Assembly (NCBI GenBank): GCA_902792495.1
Contig: CADBAC010000072.1
Span: 1-6,649, forward strand
Length of the DNA: 6,649 nucleotides
Source: Ruminococcus flavefaciens
GTDB taxonomy: Bacteria > Bacillota > Clostridia > Oscillospirales > Ruminococcaceae
Direction of reading: 5' to 3'
Each line of letters opens with the position of its first letter. The first letter of the stretch is position 1. The notes under the pieces are model-generated. The model was not told the origin of the DNA, did no database searches, and saw nothing but the letters and a program-made list of their open reading frames with translations. The translations under genes and the position numbers were made by a program. This document shows, piece by piece, positions 6,439 through 6,649 of this stretch.

Positions 6439-6469
6439 GAATCGAACTGAAGAGAAAGGTTAAATAATT

Positions 6470-6649
6470 ATGGATGACAGATTTGCTTCTTTGCTGAAAA
6501 GCAAAAACTTCATATACCTTGACGGCGGCATGGGAACCATGCTCCAGGCTCACGGCATACAGACCGAGCACGTTCCCGAAATGCTCAATCTCACCGATCC
6601 CGAAGCTATCATGCGTATCCACCGTATGTACGTGGAAAGCGGTGCTGAT
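6470..6649 (+). CDS. metH: homocysteine S-methyltransferase (MetH-type), N-terminal fragment
   Basis: The first 60 codons of a gene cut by the window end. The fragment has LDGGMGTML (18-26), HVPEMLNLTDPEAI (35-48) and a final IHRMYVESGAD (50-60), the start of the TIM-barrel homocysteine-binding domain of cobalamin-dependent methionine synthase. The zinc-binding cysteines and the folate, cobalamin and activation domains would lie beyond the window, so a shorter MetH-like or BhmT-like protein cannot be excluded. The ATG follows GAAAGG by 10 bases. The gene lies 91 bases after pheA with no promoter or terminator visible between them, so readthrough from pheA is likely. No SAM riboswitch or T-box fits in the gap. 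Confidence 0.9.
   Translation, partial: MDDRFASLLKSKNFIYLDGGMGTMLQAHGIQTEHVPEMLNLTDPEAIMRIHRMYVESGAD

Noticed and set aside
6379..6469. SAM riboswitch or T-box before metH
   Set aside because: The gap is only 91 bases, lacks conserved riboswitch core or T-box sequence, and has no terminator.

Overview
The window looks like chromosomal DNA from a Gram-positive anaerobe of the class Clostridia, most likely a Ruminococcus-type member of the Oscillospiraceae. This is inferred from moderate GC content, AGGAGG-type ribosome sites, a fused chorismate mutase/prephenate dehydratase and housekeeping genes that read like that group. No 16S rRNA or other direct taxonomic marker is present.

Left part (1-4979) is one convincing minus-strand gene block, read in the order ruvC, ruvA, an SseB-family gene, a 290-base repeat-containing gap, ruvB, a small gene for a possible papain-like/C39-like cysteine-peptidase-fold protein, and glmM (3' end cut by the window). 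RuvC, RuvA and RuvB together form the Holliday-junction branch-migration and resolution machine. GlmM makes glucosamine-1-phosphate for peptidoglycan precursors. Except for the gap before ruvB, spacings are 15 to 28 bases, so most of these genes should be cotranscribed. Whether ruvB is reached by the same transcript through the repeats is open.

The 208-base region 4980-5187 is a divergent promoter region. A good sigma-A-type promoter faces ruvC and another faces pheA, and a perfect 10-base inverted repeat brackets the two.

Right part (5188-6649), plus strand: a complete bifunctional P-protein (chorismate mutase, prephenate dehydratase and ACT domain) for phenylalanine synthesis, then a 91-base spacer with competing small hairpins, then the first 60 codons of a MetH-type homocysteine methyltransferase.

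The most notable non-standard items are the tandem ~118-base repeat between the SseB-like gene and ruvB, a possible degenerate copy of the same repeat in the 3' end of pheA, the unrecognised cysteine-peptidase-like gene in the ruv/glmM block, and the symmetric repeat around the divergent promoters. I did not find convincing evidence of a wholly new multi-gene system; this is mostly a housekeeping region with a few odd details.
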